This document shows positions 16,598 through 24,742 of a stretch of DNA of 64,000 bases, in pieces. Every line of letters begins with the position of its first letter. Position 1 is the first letter of the stretch. A model generated the notes under the pieces. That model saw only the letters and a program-made list of their open reading frames with translations. It was not told the DNA's origin and did no database searches. A program made the position numbers and the translations under genes. Origin of the DNA: an uncultured Litorivicinus sp. (GTDB lineage Bacteria > Pseudomonadota > Gammaproteobacteria > Pseudomonadales > Litorivicinaceae); NCBI GenBank assembly GCA_902541775.1, contig CACBSE010000001.1:1-64000 (forward strand), given 5' to 3'.

Positions 16598-16949
16598 TCC
16601 TAGTAGGACCCTTACCATCAGTACGTAGTCGCGTTTAGATGTATACACATAATCGAATGGAGAAACTTTTAGTATCAATCGGTTCGTAAAGGAATTGATC
16701 GAAAATACAATTAAGTAACTCAAATCGGCAATCAATACTGTGACACGACTTTCGTGTCACATTTTATCCATTAAATTTCCTATAAAAAATTGTTAGATAC
16801 ATACTTTATTGAAAATTACTTTAGATCCTCTCAGGGGCACTATTTCAATACCAATTAATTTGTTCAAATTTAGATATCTACTATCATTTTCAGTTCTAAA
16901 ATGCCGTGTTTTAAGGACTTTTGTAAGGACATATGATTACACTAGACAT
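16598..16949. other. Intergenic region holding the left end of element 2
   Basis: An AT-rich stretch without a gene. It contains the degenerate att core at 16827-16842 and two AAGGAC units at 16913 and 16925, the decayed counterpart of the AGGGAC arm sites. The integrase start follows at 16950. The ORF track's start at 16809 would read through these sites and is not favoured. Confidence 0.7.
16827..16842 (+). repeat. Degenerate att core, left end of element 2
   Basis: CCTCTCAGGGGCACTA matches the canonical CCTCTCCTGGGCACCA at 13 of 16 positions. It lies 71 bp before the first arm-like unit; in element 1 the same distance is 69 bp. Confidence 0.7.
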
Positions 16950-18476
16950 ATGGTTAAGCTTACGAGTCTCAAATATCTGACCCAAAATAATGGTTACTGG
17001 CAGTATGAACGCCGTGTACCCAAGGCTGTTTTATCGCACCCTTACTGGGGTCGAAAAAAATCATGGAAACGTCCACTTAGACTCAAAGTTGGAGCTCCTG
17101 TTGACGACGTGCTATCTGCATGGAAAGAGCTTCATAAAATGTTTGAGACGTCTCTTGCCAAGATCAAAGAGCGTAATCCACACATCTTGGACAAACGTGA
17201 GCGTCGCCATCGTGCCGAAGCATACCTCAAGATGTTTGATCTCAAACCCCACGATGGATCGCTTGAAGGCATCGACAATGATAGCGAGCGCAGTCATCAA
17301 GTTGACTACATCGACAATGTCCGTGAGTTATCTGGTGCGTTTGATGACTACGTGCATTGGGAACAGACCCATCAGGCGAAACCACGAAAAAATGGGAGCG
17401 GTCTTAAGCCTAGAATCCGAAACATGCCCCCTAATGTTCAACTACAAAGGGAAGCGTGGATCGCCTTCACCGAAGACAAATCCATCTAGGCACCCACCGT
17501 CATCAGCGATCTCTGGGATATTTACGCCTCAGGCAGAAACCTTGACCTCAACGATCGGAAAAACAAAAAAACATTTAGCCGGTGGCGATCGTTCATGGAT
17601 ATCGTAGGCAATCAAGTGCTGACGAATCAGACCATCAATGACGGGCTAAAGGCTTGGGTGAACGCTCAACAAGGCCGTGCGGTTCAAGATCAGACACTTA
17701 AACGGGAGCTAGGTGTCATCCGCGCTGTACTGAACTATGCACGGCGAGCGAAAGCACTCGACCTCCAGTGGGTTATCCCGCGGATCGACATCAAAACCGA
17801 AAAAAAGCAACGTCCAGTCATCTCCAAAGAGGATTACCAAAGATTCTGGGAGCTCATCCAAGATGAGACAGACAAGAAGTACAGGCCTTGGAAAGAATTC
17901 GTATTCACGATTCTCTGTCAATCCTCAACCATCCTGTCAGAGCTCATGAGGCTTGAACGAAAAGACATCCACCTCGATGGAGAGACAGCCTATATCAGCC
18001 TTTACGATACAGAGCTGAAAACCAAGGATCGCAAGCGCATCGTGCCGTTACCCTTCAGAACTAACCAACTTCAAAAGCTTCTTGAACTGATGAACGAAGG
18101 ACAAGAGTCAGCGCTGCCACCTTCAGTTGTAAAGATGACGGGTAAAAAAGCAGAGTGGGTGACGTCAGAGTCGAATATCAATAGACAGCTCAACGCTTAC
18201 ATCAAGATGTGTGACTCAGAGGCACAGGCCTATACAACATACAGCACACGTCATAGCTTCAAGCTCTACCTTCAAATTGCAGGGGTCAACCATTTGGATA
18301 TTGTTTTGCTCGCAGGGTGGACGGGTAATAACATCCCTTCAGAAATGCTCAAGCACTTCGGCAGACAAGGAATTGAATCGCCTGAGATGATCAAGCGGCT
18401 TGAAGGTGCTGTTCGCTCAGCAATGCACTTTCTCAATGAGCGCGACGAGAAGGTCGTTCAGCTCTACAAATCCTGA
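16950..18476 (+). pseudogene. Tyrosine recombinase of element 2, amber-interrupted
   Basis: Homologous to the element 1 integrase over its full length, by eye roughly four of five residues identical. A TAG at 17487-17489 replaces a Lys codon (EDKSI-stop-APTV). The reading frame continues unbroken on both sides, so this is a single nonsense change. Residues at the catalytic positions are the same as in element 1: Ile at the first-Arg position (SSTILSEL), YSTRHSF, AGWTGN and LKHFGRQ. The last is notable because the nucleophile Tyr of KHYG is Phe here (KHFG), so even read-through product should be inactive. The ORF track splits it into 16809-17489 and 17595-18476. Confidence 0.9.
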
Positions 18477-18506
18477 GCATTGAGGGCTACCCAGGTACCC
18501 CTGAGC

Positions 18507-18540
18507 CGACCTGCACATCCTTTATACGTCTCTCAAGCGT
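18507..18540 (+). repeat. Partial R repeat (R4) after the integrase pseudogene
   Basis: CGACCTGCACATCCTTTATACGTCTCTCA corresponds to the first third of R1-R3 and follows the same post-integrase sequence as in element 1 (GAGGGCTACCCAGGTACCCC). With R3 it brackets the YdhR-like cargo gene. Confidence 0.6.
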
Positions 18541-18667
18541 CCTCAGGGTTTCTATCCCATCATCCCATGTGTCATGGCCGCAATAGGGTGCGTCCTGCTG
18601 AGGGGAAACTTTGGACACTAATAGGCAATCAAAGTAGTGCGAACTTAGTCCAACGTGACACGATCCT

Positions 18668-18967
18668 TTATTTATTTTCTTGAATGATTCTTCCGAGTTC
18701 GTGGACTTCAAAAATTTGTGAATTGTGTTCAGAAAATGCTGGATGTTCGATCACTGATTTGAAGAGATCGCTTTTACAGTAATCTTGCATACTCTCCTCA
18801 TCTTCCCACAGATAAATACCTCCAAATCTACCCTCATCAAAATTATAGATAAAATGTTTGATAATTAACCCAGGAACTGCAGCCCACACTGGAGCCCCTT
18901 CAATTACCATCGATTCATAATCGGAACGATTAATCTCACTTGTAAAAGTGACCACCTGGATATGCAT
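18668..18967 (-). CDS. YdhR-like antibiotic-biosynthesis-monooxygenase-fold protein (cargo)
   Basis: A 99-aa dimeric alpha+beta-barrel-type protein. IEGAPVWAAVPGLIIKHFIYNFDEGRFGGIYLWEDEESMQDY matches the core of the YdhR/putative monooxygenase family (VPGL..K, GGIYLW.DEE). Members are small cofactor-free enzymes acting on aromatic or quinone-like compounds; the substrate here is unknown. It is on the minus strand, between R4 and R3, the position occupied by the choice-of-anchor-I gene in element 1, so this is an alternative cargo in the same slot. Confidence 0.72.
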   Translation of the reverse strand: MHIQVVTFTSEINRSDYESMVIEGAPVWAAVPGLIIKHFIYNFDEGRFGGIYLWEDEESMQDYCKSDLFKSVIEHPAFSEHNSQIFEVHELGRIIQENK

Positions 18968-19484
18968 TTACTTTCCTTCATAAGTGTCGAGAGTTTTCTA
19001 TTGCTGACAGACTATTAATTTGCTGGCTCATAAATTCCTTTATCTTTGCGCACCTTAAAGGCAAACAACACGAAGAAAAGGTAGCTAAGCTGGCCAGACC
19101 AGGGCACCCATACTCTCTTCATCATAGGTTGAAGTCCGCTAGCTCATATTTTGAGCGTATCGCGATAAGCCAATTTCGTAAAGAAGCGCCAAATGGCTTC
19201 TTTTCGCCAACCTAAGCGGCCAGTATTGGTCACGGAAAAACAATCTTGGGGCCCTCAATAGGCTGCCTAATGGCGCTTTTAAAAAAGAAAAAGTGTCAAT
19301 TTCTGCTTAGATTCTTGCTTATAAGGGTGGCGGGAATGGCCTAAAACAGGGACTCCTTGCCCCGAAAGTCTATGCCCATCAGATAACCATGGAAGGTATC
19401 CATCCCCGCCATGTCGCAGGTTAGTACGACCATCGTCAACGACAAATACTGCTTTTGTATACGTCCAACATCAGTGCCTAGGCA
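18968..19484. other. Noncoding stretch in the element 2 cargo slot
   Basis: About 515 bp with stops in all frames and no feature I can name. It may be remnants of older cargo between R4 and R3. Confidence 0.6.
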
Positions 19485-19591
19485 CACCTTGGCATCCCTT
19501 ATGCGTGTCTCATTCAAGATGTCAGAAAGACGTCGGACTCCTGCTCCCGTAGGACACTCTTGATTCCCTCAAGTGTCCTAAGGGTCTTTTT
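19485..19591 (+). repeat. R repeat copy R3 with terminator
   Basis: ACCTTGGCATCCCTTATGC, AAGACGTCGGACTCCTGC, then stem CCCGTAGGACAC/GTGTCCTAAGGG and TCTTTTTA (terminator about 19546-19591). Very close to R2 in element 1 and in the same place relative to the small exported gene. Confidence 0.88.
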
Positions 19592-19599
19592 ATCGAAAA

Positions 19600-19832
19600 T
19601 CAGTCTTCATAAACCTTTCTGCAATCGGAACGATAGCTATAGATGATATCGAGATTGGTAGTCATGAGGTAAACCATTCCATTGCCTGTAACGGTTTGTT
19701 CCACCTGCCTTATCCCCACCTATTGAACTGGTCGAAACAGCATACCTTTGGGAGGAAAGTCCGCCTGACCTCCAATTAGCATCAAAAGACGCCCTGCGAT
19801 CACTGTAAAAATAGTTTTTGCATAATTGTCCA
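19600..19832 (-). pseudogene. Frameshifted copy of the small exported protein
   Basis: The minus strand reads MDNYAKTIFTVIAGRLLMLI then GGQADFPPKG, closely matching the 77-aa protein of element 1. A 1-bp deletion after the PPK codons then shifts the frame. The remainder still matches in another frame, down to the final Tyr-Glu-Asp. The 79-aa ORF at 19637-19876 is this gene in the wrong frame. Confidence 0.82.
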
Positions 19833-19997
19833 TATTTCAACTTTTTATTTCGATTTATCAATACCTTATTAATCAAAAAAGCCTTTAAATTAGCCCTGAC
19901 ATTGGTGTAATGTTGGTAGAGATCTCCCTATCTGTTCTGCGTGGATAACCATCAATTAACTCACCACAAATCCTTTTTTTGAACAGGAAGATTCAGC

Positions 19998-20214
19998 ATG
20001 TCCAAGACCATGTAAAAAATTATACTAGGCTCTTCACAGACCGCCCAGGTACTTGAGCTCTGAGGCTTACTGAACAAAAACGGTATCGATAGATTAATCT
20101 GGAGTTGTTGACTATGCACTCAGGTTCGCCTTGGCTAACGCCAAAGCGCCATCTAATGCACACTTCACGGACACTAGGGAACGCTTTTTGTGATCCCTTT
20201 GAAAGAACTATGTG
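19998..20214 (+). pseudogene. Broken copy of the RHH-like regulator
   Basis: DNA aligns with 11061-11279 (ATGTCCAAGACCA, then CCCAGGTACTTGAGCTCTGA), but stops occur at codon 6 and again at the codon after LEL, and the frame changes later. The upstream CTGTTC/GAACAG pair and the downstream CTTAAG boxes are retained. Confidence 0.82.
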
Positions 20215-20254
20215 GGTGAGTTATTACGTATCAACGACACAGTCTATAGGGCTG

Positions 20255-20283
20255 CTTAAGTGTGTCTTAAGTTACTAATTAGG
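20255..20283 (+). promoter_or_regulatory. CTTAAG boxes before the element 2 palm gene
   Basis: CTTAAG at 20255 and 20266 (11-bp spacing) and a degenerate AATTAG at 20278, in register with the three boxes of element 1. The start codon follows 15 bp later. Confidence 0.5.
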
Positions 20284-20297
20284 CTACCCTCTGGTTT

Positions 20298-21524
20298 ATG
20301 CATACAACATCTGATCTAGACACCGAGATAGCAAGAACTGTCGAGGACATTTACACGCCCGATGCCGATGATCGTCAGCGGTTCCCTAGTGACTTGGTTG
20401 TCAAAGCAGATAGCTTCCAAGAAATTGTTGATGAGGTGTGTCAAGACATTGCATCTCCCAGACAACGCAAATACGCTGAAAATTATAGAGAATACCTCTC
20501 CAACATCTTGCTCAATCTCTCCAGAAGTATTGTCACCAGACGGTGGACGATCTTTTTCGGTGATTCAAAAACCTACTCTAAAGGCGGATTGATGCATTCA
20601 GCGGGGTTCACAAGTCGATCCCGTACATCAAAGATTTTAGAAACTTTGGTGGCCTCTGAGGCTATCCGCAGAGTTGATGGAGCAAAGTATCAAAAAAATC
20701 CTCACGGTAATCTCTATTATCCGAATCGTGAGCTCAGAGAAAAGCTATTCCCATACGGATTAGAATCCACGTCTGAGCGTTCCTTCGACAAGGTTTTAGT
20801 GAGAATAAACAACCCGTCTAGAGGTTGGGGGAATTTTGACCTCACTACTGTTGATGACTACCACAAAATGGCGGAAATCAATGAATATGCAAAAGCTCAA
20901 ACTTGGGCTTGCAAAGAAGCGATTACTCGTATTTTTAAGCACGACCCTTTTACTGCTGGCCAACTCCACACTGAGTTCCAAAACCTTCCTGCTCGCTCGC
21001 AAAAGATTCGGCAAAACACCCTAATAAACGGTGAACCCATCAGGGAGATCGACTTCAACGCCAACCATCTTCGTCTGTACCTAGCCTTCAATAAATTGGA
21101 TGTCTACGGTGACGGGACTGATGCGTACCGTGAGATCGCAAACCTTGCCAGAGTGGACCGCCAGACAGTGAAGTCCTTCTTCAAAGCTGCTTTAAATTGT
21201 GAATCGTACGAGAAAGCTCGCTCAAGAGCACGAATCCCCGATAAGTTTGGTAGAGACATTATGGAAGCCTTTCAAAGGTTATATCCCAGAGCGCATATAT
21301 TCAATGGTAAAAGGCCCTTTGGACTAGTAGGGATGCAATTGGAGGGGGAAATCCTGCAGATCGCAATGAGGCAATTACGTCTCTTGGATGTATTCGCCTT
21401 ACCAATTCACGACGCAATAGCCGTCAACGAAAAGAATTATGAAGTAGCGAAATCAGCGATGGAAGACGCTTGGCTTCACGTGATGCATCCATTCCATCCA
21501 ACAGCAAAAACTTTTGTCGGTTAG
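20298..21524 (+). CDS. HTH/polymerase-palm-like protein of element 2
   Basis: A 408-aa homologue of the 417-aa protein in element 1. It has the same winged-helix-like region (GLMHSAGFTSRSRTSKILETL), QLHTEFQNLPAR, motif-A-like REIDFNANHLRLYLA, VDRQTVKSFFKAALNC and motif-C-like FALPIHDAIAVN. The acidic residues and the His-Asp pair are conserved. It is clearly more diverged between the elements than the integrases are, yet uninterrupted while the neighbouring core genes have decayed. Either it still has a selected function or it was acquired separately. Probable template-directed nucleotidyltransferase-like fold; activity unproven. Confidence 0.7.
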   Translation: MHTTSDLDTEIARTVEDIYTPDADDRQRFPSDLVVKADSFQEIVDEVCQDIASPRQRKYAENYREYLSNILLNLSRSIVTRRWTIFFGDSKTYSKGGLMHSAGFTSRSRTSKILETLVASEAIRRVDGAKYQKNPHGNLYYPNRELREKLFPYGLESTSERSFDKVLVRINNPSRGWGNFDLTTVDDYHKMAEINEYAKAQTWACKEAITRIFKHDPFTAGQLHTEFQNLPARSQKIRQNTLINGEPIREIDFNANHLRLYLAFNKLDVYGDGTDAYREIANLARVDRQTVKSFFKAALNCESYEKARSRARIPDKFGRDIMEAFQRLYPRAHIFNGKRPFGLVGMQLEGEILQIAMRQLRLLDVFALPIHDAIAVNEKNYEVAKSAMEDAWLHVMHPFHPTAKTFVG

Positions 21525-21840
21525 ATCAGGCGGCTAATCGAAAACCGTTTTCGACGAGTAGACCCGCCCAGTCCAAAATGGGATTATTCGGTTAGGATTA
21601 TTTCTGGAAACCCAGTCCACTCTGATTAACAAACAGACTGGACGAAATTAGTGAAAACCGAACAACTTTCAAGCTATTGATAATCGGAGGGCAGAAGGCA
21701 GTTAATCATTGGTTCTGGCGCCTCAATCCTCTAGCAAACCTAGGTAGGGTTGCACGTTGGGTGTCATACCTTCTTTGACCCACTGTTCCACCCTGTTTTC
21801 AGGGATGTAGAGGTCTTGTTGATCACCACAAAAAGCAGTC
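21525..21840. other. Intergenic region with T-repeat fragment (T2)
   Basis: About 315 bp without a gene. The segment AGCAAACCTAGGTAGGG at 21733 matches the first part of repeats T1, T3 and T4; the rest shows nothing I recognise. Confidence 0.55.
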
Positions 21841-22260
21841 TCAGCGGAGCTCGTCTAGCCCCATATCTTGCAGAATATTGCCCTTGAACACTTCCATGAT
21901 GGTTGCCACATTTTCCATCCCTGAATCCTTCGCCTTCTGAATTGATCCATCCAGTATTGAAACCGCAGATTTTGCAGAGCGTAGATCAGAGGCCTCTGAT
22001 AATAGAAAGGCTCCCGAAGCAAAAGATGTGGTTGAACTCAGCAGAGACTCAGAAGCCTCTATTTGAGCTTGGGTTGCTTCCATTAATTCAATACGCTGAG
22101 CTGATTCTGCTTTTGAAATCTCATGAAAAAGTTCAGCGCCTTGCCTGATCGTTAGCAGAAGAACCAAGAAGAATCCCGCAACTGATAAGTAAAGTATCGC
22201 TAGCGCTACATTTTTTAATTGCTGATCCATTGCTACGCATCCTTTTTTATCGCTATTCAT
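21841..22260 (-). CDS. Membrane-anchored hypothetical protein (cargo)
   Basis: A 139-aa protein, or 129 aa from the internal Met in MDQQLKNVALAI. One membrane helix (VALAILYLSVAGFFLVLLLTI) is followed by a heptad-like helical region (ELFHEISKAESAQRIELMEATQAQIEASESLL) and another helix. It resembles single-pass coiled-coil proteins but I cannot place it in a family. Minus strand, bounded by a T-repeat fragment at its 3' side and T3 at its 5' side, hence likely cargo of element 2. Confidence 0.55.
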   Translation of the reverse strand: MNSDKKGCVAMDQQLKNVALAILYLSVAGFFLVLLLTIRQGAELFHEISKAESAQRIELMEATQAQIEASESLLSSTTSFASGAFLLSEASDLRSAKSAVSILDGSIQKAKDSGMENVATIMEVFKGNILQDMGLDELR

Positions 22261-22288
22261 GATATTGAACTATTAACGAGCATCCTTT

Positions 22289-22360
22289 AGCAAACTAAGG
22301 CAGATGGTACTGGTTACTAAGAAGTGATCTAGGAGCCCCCGGTGAGTTACTTGAGTGCGG
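22289..22360 (+). repeat. T repeat copy T3 (without arm sites)
   Basis: AGCAAACTAAGGCAGATGG then GTGATCTAGGAGCCCCCGGTG, matching T1 and T4 but stopping before the AGGGAC pair. T3 and T4 bracket the outer-membrane protein gene. Confidence 0.8.
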
Positions 22361-22464
22361 CAAATGGTATCCCGAACACCTAATTTATTCTTTGGTACGT
22401 AGGCGCAAGATATTCATTGCTGAACATTTCTGCCTGTTAATGTTTGGAATTATAGCCAGTTTTT

Positions 22465-23199
22465 TTAACGGAAAAATACAGTCAGACCCACCTCAGTCGT
22501 CTCATTCTTTGGCTCGTACCCATTAGAATTTCCTGAAGTCGTTCGGATCAACTGAACATCAGAATCTCTGACATTCCACGCTCGTAAAAAGATAGCCCAA
22601 GACTCGTCATGCTGATATTCAATTTCAAAGCCAGATCCTGATTCTTGAGTGTTGACAATGTCATTGAGATAGCCAGGAACGTCAGTAAGGTATGAGGTTT
22701 GCTCTCCCTCAAGGAAATAATTGTATTGGAATCTCCAACTACTTCCTTTGTCATCCACTACCATGACGCCCATGGGTAGATACCAATACCTAGATTGTCG
22801 ATCGTAACTGTAACCCCCTGTCGAAGAAATCTTCCCGCCCCAGTCGTCATACAACCACCGATAGCCAATTCCCCCAAAAACTTTCATAGTTCCATATTGA
22901 ACGATCAAGCCACTCTCGCCTTGAAAGCGATACGTTGGGTCACCAGTTGTGGTGCCCGTTCCTGAATAATCGGTTTGACCGTAACCTACTCGCATATTGT
23001 AGAAAAATGATGAAGGGGCTTTTTTGTCTATCACATAAGATCTCAAACCCCCGCTAAAGAATAAAGGAGCTGCCGTTTTGTCCATCAGCCCTGGCTCTTC
23101 ATAGTAATAATTCTCAATTTCGTAATACTTCTGGGGTTCTGTTGCTAGAACATTTCCACAAAGCAATACTGACAAGGCTTTCAACAATATTTTCATCAT
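22465..23199 (-). CDS. Predicted outer-membrane beta-barrel protein (cargo)
   Basis: A 244-aa protein with a signal peptide (MMKILLKALSVLLCGNVLA). The rest alternates aromatic and polar residues with Tyr/Gly-rich strands (IVQYGTMKVFGGIGYRWLY, WRFQYNYFLEGEQTSYLTDV, GFEIEYQHDESWAIFLRAW) and ends in a strand with aromatic residues (EVGLTVFFR). This pattern suits a small porin-like or OmpW/OmpA-type barrel, though the very last residue is Arg rather than Phe. No family signature is evident. Minus strand, between T3 and T4, so cargo of element 2. Confidence 0.65.
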   Translation of the reverse strand: MMKILLKALSVLLCGNVLATEPQKYYEIENYYYEEPGLMDKTAAPLFFSGGLRSYVIDKKAPSSFFYNMRVGYGQTDYSGTGTTTGDPTYRFQGESGLIVQYGTMKVFGGIGYRWLYDDWGGKISSTGGYSYDRQSRYWYLPMGVMVVDDKGSSWRFQYNYFLEGEQTSYLTDVPGYLNDIVNTQESGSGFEIEYQHDESWAIFLRAWNVRDSDVQLIRTTSGNSNGYEPKNETTEVGLTVFFR

Positions 23200-23245
23200 G
23201 AGCCACCAATGATAAACGATTTAAACTTTCCCTGTAGCACCCTTC

Positions 23246-23350
23246 AGCAAACTAGGAAGGTGGTACTGTTTACACAAAACTGATCTGCCGGCCCCCGGTG
23301 GGTTATTTAAGGGTGAGTTTTGAAAAAATTTAGGGACATTTGTAGGGACA
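23246..23350 (+). repeat. Right-end repeat T4 with arm-type sites, element 2
   Basis: AGCAAACTAGGAAGGTGG, GATCTGCCGGCCCCCGGTG, and two AGGGAC units 12 bp apart (23332, 23344). It mirrors T1 of element 1 and lies 96 bp before the degenerate core (94 bp in element 1). Confidence 0.82.
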
Positions 23351-23416
23351 ATTAAAAAAATAAATTGTTTTTAATTAAGTAAATCTAGTAAATAAATATT
23401 CTATATTGTGGCCTCT

Positions 23417-23659
23417 ATGAAAGTCCTTGAATTAAATATTGGTGCCTTTTTAGGGCCTCAATTAAAAGTCGCTAGCCTCTTTCTTCAACTGCCGCTCGGC
23501 GCGATCGTCAACTTGACACGTGGAAATCACTACAGCGAAGAACAAGGAGAACTATTCGGTCAGTATATTGCTGAGTTCGTGGTCAAGAATAATCGGAAAC
23601 TCCAACATGACGATATCATGAACGGAATCGAGCTCTTTCATGAGTGTACGCATCGCTAG
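23417..23659 (+). CDS. Short hypothetical protein
   Basis: An 80-aa ORF from the ATG at 23417 (MKVLELNIGAFLGPQLKVA). No recognised domain. It overlaps the degenerate right att core of element 2, as some genes spanning att junctions do. It could be a real small protein or chance; codon use looks ordinary. Confidence 0.35.
   Translation: MKVLELNIGAFLGPQLKVASLFLQLPLGAIVNLTRGNHYSEEQGELFGQYIAEFVVKNNRKLQHDDIMNGIELFHECTHR
23438..23464 (+). repeat. Degenerate attR core of element 2
   Basis: ATTGGTGCCTTTTTAGGGCC followed by TCAATTA matches the element 1 attR (14202-14228) at 21 of 27 positions, including both outer half-sites. The distance to the arm sites agrees with element 1 within 2 bp. Confidence 0.65.
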
Positions 23660-23809
23660 CAACTAATTCCAACCGCGTCGATCCAGGACATCACAAAAGG
23701 TCCTGACTTCGTTGAGGTGGGCGAATCATTGAGATAATCAGTGTTGTTTGGAACAAGATCTACACAAACTGATGTGAATAGTTAACTGATATACTCAAGT
23801 GAAAAAGAG

Positions 23810-24742
23810 TTGGATATGTTAATAGCCGATCGAAAAATTGTACGGTGGGATCCTAAGTTACTTCTCGCATTTGATGCGCTATATAGTCTAGGTAGTGTCA
23901 CTGAAGCAGCAGAAAAATTAAATATCACTCAACAAGGGCTTAGTACTCAGCTCGGACGTCTTAGAGAGATAACCGGAGACCCTCTGTTTCATTGGTCGAA
24001 CAGTGGAATGCAGCGAACGCCCATAGCAGAGAGCTTATCAATTCGGGTGACTGCAGCGATTGCCGCACTAGAGGATTTGAATAAGCCTGAAGAATTCGAC
24101 CCAAATATAATCGTTAAAGAAATCACAATCGCGTCAACAGACTACGTCATCACGCTACTTGCACCACCACTCCTCAGTATGCTAAGGGAGGAGGCACCAC
24201 ATGCGACTCTTCGACTACGACATATCGAACACAAAGGACTTAATAGTTCGAGTTATAACGACGTCGATTTAGTGTTATCTGTTCCAGAATTCCTGAGTCC
24301 CAAAGGCTCAGGTCTTCATCTATTTTCTGAAACGTACAGTGGATTTGCGCGCTCGGGTCATCCGGTCAACGAATTGCAGTCGATCTCGATCGACGAGTTC
24401 CTTCGTTATGATCACATTCTGGTATCGCCGTTTAAAGGAGATGCGTTTGGACCGACAGACGTTGCGTTACAGAATGTGGGTAAGACACGACGAATTGGTC
24501 TTGTCGTACCCGATTTTTCGGTTGTTGGTGATATTTTGAGCAAAACAGATTTAATTTGTGTGCTGCCTGATCGACTCCAAGAAAGTCTCGGTGACTCAAT
24601 AAGTCGATTCCAGACGCCCGTCCCTATTAAAGGTTTCGATATTTTCGCCTACCGACCAAAACATCTCGAAAACGATCCGCTCAACAACTGGTTACTAGAA
24701 ATAGTCCGGCGATGCGTATCCGAAGTTTCCCTCAATAGATAA
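23810..24742 (+). CDS. LysR-family transcriptional regulator
   Basis: A 310-aa protein with an N-terminal winged HTH (LLLAFDALYSLGSVTEAAEKLNITQQGLSTQLGRLREITGDPLF) and a periplasmic-binding-protein-like effector domain (EITIASTDYVITLLAPPLL and DVDLVLSVPEF), in the NodD-like branch. Its 3' end overlaps the convergent oxidoreductase gene by 11 bp. It probably regulates that operon in response to a small aromatic or acidic compound; the inducer is unknown. Confidence 0.88.
   Translation: MDMLIADRKIVRWDPKLLLAFDALYSLGSVTEAAEKLNITQQGLSTQLGRLREITGDPLFHWSNSGMQRTPIAESLSIRVTAAIAALEDLNKPEEFDPNIIVKEITIASTDYVITLLAPPLLSMLREEAPHATLRLRHIEHKGLNSSSYNDVDLVLSVPEFLSPKGSGLHLFSETYSGFARSGHPVNELQSISIDEFLRYDHILVSPFKGDAFGPTDVALQNVGKTRRIGLVVPDFSVVGDILSKTDLICVLPDRLQESLGDSISRFQTPVPIKGFDIFAYRPKHLENDPLNNWLLEIVRRCVSEVSLNR

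Larger units (their letters stand above)
14227..16826 (+). mobile_element. Middle module between att cores, no integrase
   Basis: A 2.6-kb stretch between the attR core of element 1 (14211) and a degenerate core (16827). It carries only the inverse autotransporter gene. It may be a remnant of a third element, a satellite segment mobilised in trans, or cargo left after deletion. Confidence 0.5.
16827..23460 (+). mobile_element. Integrative element 2, decayed relative of element 1
   Basis: About 6.6 kb with the same order as element 1: integrase (amber-interrupted), R repeats, small exported protein (frameshifted), RHH regulator (broken), HTH/palm gene (open), cargo on the minus strand, right-end repeat with arm sites, and a degenerate core. 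It lies farther from the tRNA, consistent with earlier insertion and loss of mobility. Confidence 0.78.

Noticed and set aside
16809-16949. Upstream extension of the element 2 integrase ORF
   Set aside because: It runs through the att core and arm-like sites, and the start at 16950 aligns with the element 1 start.
17487-17489. Programmed amber read-through or recoding in integrase 2
   Set aside because: No other sign of recoding, and the nucleophile Tyr is also lost, so simple decay is more likely.
16990-17607. 205-aa plus-strand ORF overlapping integrase 2
   Set aside because: Frame-shifted shadow of the integrase sequence; the integrase frame continues on both sides of the TAG.
8803-23350. 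CRISPR array from the repeated sequences
   Set aside because: R and T repeats are long, few, far apart and not separated by uniform spacers.
7137-23460. Prophage or ICE
   Set aside because: No structural phage, packaging, lysis, relaxase or type IV secretion genes are present.
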